Assembly: GCA_003662645.1 (NCBI GenBank)
Contig: QMYL01000069.1
Location: 1-5,932, forward strand
Source of the DNA: Candidatus Bathyarchaeota archaeon
GTDB taxonomy: Archaea > Thermoproteota > Bathyarchaeia > Bathyarchaeales > B26-1
Direction: 5' to 3'
DNA length: 5,932 bases
Shown here: one piece after another, positions 4,840-5,932 of the stretch
Position numbering within the stretch: position 1 is the first letter of the stretch
Layout: the number at the start of each line of letters is the position of its first letter
Translations under genes and position numbers: made by a program
The notes under the pieces: generated by a model
The model's input: only the letters and a program-made list of their open reading frames with translations
What the model was told of the DNA's origin: nothing
Database searches by the model: none

Positions 4840-5925
4840 TTACCTAGTCACCTCGATCTCCATCATCCTCCGCAGGAGGTCGCCCTTCCTCCTGAAGTGC
4901 TCCCTCACCGGCTCGAGTATATCTATCAAGGCCTCGGCTACCCCGTTCTTCAAGTCTAGGGGGTGGACCTCACCCTTCAAGTAGGCGTCTCTCAACTCAC
5001 CATAGCTCTCGAAGGTTATGGGGCCGCCGTACTTGCTCGGCCTCGGTATCTCCAGAGTATCCCTCTCGGCGAAGATTATGTACCTGGCGTGTTCGAGTAT
5101 GGGGTTGCCCTCCTCCTGCCTTGGGGGGCAGTAGGCGGCCCTGATCTTCGACCTGATCTCATCCGGTTCGTCGTGGACGAAGATGCAGCTCTCGGGCTGG
5201 CTCTTGGACATCTTCGAGCTTATCCTAAGGTTCACACTCTCATCCTCATCGAACCGCCTCTCGGACCTCCTAGGCCCCTGGAGGCCCATAAGGAGCGGGG
5301 TGTGTACGCATATGGGCTTCCTCCAACCGAGCTTCTCGGCTACATCCCTAGCTAACATGTGGGCCTTCCTTTGGTCTATACCTGCGCATGCTACGTGTAG
5401 GTCCATGTGGAATATGTCGGCTGCCTGCATGCATGGGTATAGAACCCAAGCTGTCTCTATATCCGATAGGTCCATCCCTCGGCCCATTATGGGTAGCGCC
5501 CTCCATACCCTTCGAAGTGATGATGCCTTGCCGATCCGGATGACCCTCTCCCAGTACTCAACCTCGCTGACTATATCCGACGCCCAGATGTAATGGGTCT
5601 GGCTTGAGGAGACCCCTAAGGCATCGAAGCACTCCTTGAAGTATTCTCCGCAGAGGCGGATGTTCTCCATCGAACCTCCGAGTTTATTGTTTATCCAGCT
5701 GTGCCAGTCGGCTAGGAAGATTATGAAATCGAACCCGGCTTTAACCATGTCCTTTATCTTCGAGCCGCAGACTAAGCCCATCCCTATGTGCATCAACCCG
5801 GAACACTCAAAGCCCCAGTAGGCTCTGGGCCTACTCGTGGTCTCGAGGAGCATGCGCAGTTCTTCAGGTTTAACAACCTCCTCGGTATTCCTCATAACTA
5901 GGCTCAATCTCTCCTCGAGGTCCAT
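4840..5925 (-). CDS. tyrS: Tyrosyl-tRNA synthetase (class I, archaeal type)
   Basis: This 361-residue cytoplasmic enzyme charges tRNA-Tyr. The Rossmann core begins with AYWGFECSGLMHIGM, where HIGM (46-49) is the HIGH-equivalent ATP motif and Y36 matches the tyrosine-binding Tyr32 of the Methanocaldococcus enzyme. FLADWHSWINNKLGG follows at about 70-84. The amino-acid pocket signature YPCMQAAD (163-170) includes Q167 and D170, then AGIDQRKAHMLARD (181-194). KMSKS is at 238-242. The C-terminal domain includes ITFESYGELRDAYLKGE and HPLDLKNGVAEAL, typical of archaeal TyrRS rather than TrpRS. A stretch at about 217-236 (after HTPLLMGLQG) looks about ten residues longer than in relatives I recall. 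The chosen ATG fits the family N-terminus, but the frame is open to the window edge 7 bases upstream, so the promoter and ribosome site cannot be judged. Confidence 0.96.
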   Translation of the reverse strand: MDLEERLSLVMRNTEEVVKPEELRMLLETTSRPRAYWGFECSGLMHIGMGLVCGSKIKDMVKAGFDFIIFLADWHSWINNKLGGSMENIRLCGEYFKECFDALGVSSSQTHYIWASDIVSEVEYWERVIRIGKASSLRRVWRALPIMGRGMDLSDIETAWVLYPCMQAADIFHMDLHVACAGIDQRKAHMLARDVAEKLGWRKPICVHTPLLMGLQGPRRSERRFDEDESVNLRISSKMSKSQPESCIFVHDEPDEIRSKIRAAYCPPRQEEGNPILEHARYIIFAERDTLEIPRPSKYGGPITFESYGELRDAYLKGEVHPLDLKNGVAEALIDILEPVREHFRRKGDLLRRMMEIEVTR

Positions 5926-5932
5926 AGAGCCA

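Noticed and set aside
4840..5925. Assignment as tryptophanyl-tRNA synthetase
   Set aside because: The YPCMQAAD and GIDQRKAHMLARD signatures, with Tyr, Gln and Asp at the tyrosine pocket, and the HPLDLKNGVAEAL C-terminus are those of TyrRS.

Overview
The window looks archaeal, most likely from a thermophilic or mesothermophilic TACK-type lineage, although the exact group cannot be fixed from this sequence. The evidence is a tRNA-splicing endonuclease of the archaeal EndA family, a TyrRS of the archaeal 'LADWH...NKLGG' subtype, AT-rich TATA boxes about 45-60 bases before start codons, heavy use of AGG and ATA codons, and a GC-leaning base composition.

Layout from left to right. Bases 1-100 are the 3' end of an unrecognised plus-strand gene whose TGA overlaps the start of an EndA-like gene (100-666). 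After a 127-base gap with a possible TATA box comes a 12-helix MFS transporter (794-2095). A short gap with a clear TATA box and Shine-Dalgarno leads into histidyl-tRNA synthetase, hisS (best start TTG 2159, end 3463). Bases 3464-3881 hold no intact gene. On the minus strand there is a small two-helix membrane protein (3882-4085), followed out of frame by an open stretch that looks like a decayed or misread continuation (3542-3883). A DNA-3-methyladenine glycosylase of the AAG/MPG family runs on the plus strand (best start 4218, end 4832). It shares an AT-rich promoter core with the divergent membrane-protein gene and converges, with a 7-base gap, on minus-strand tyrosyl-tRNA synthetase, tyrS (4840-5925).

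Most of the content is tRNA biology (splicing, His and Tyr charging) plus one base-excision-repair enzyme and one transporter. There is no sign of a single coordinated pathway: each main gene appears to have its own promoter, except the EndA gene, which is translationally coupled to the gene before it. I saw no CRISPR array, rRNA, tRNA, insertion sequence or convincing novel multi-gene system. The points most worth checking are the EndA-like protein, which lacks the catalytic histidine, and the broken gene downstream of the small membrane protein.
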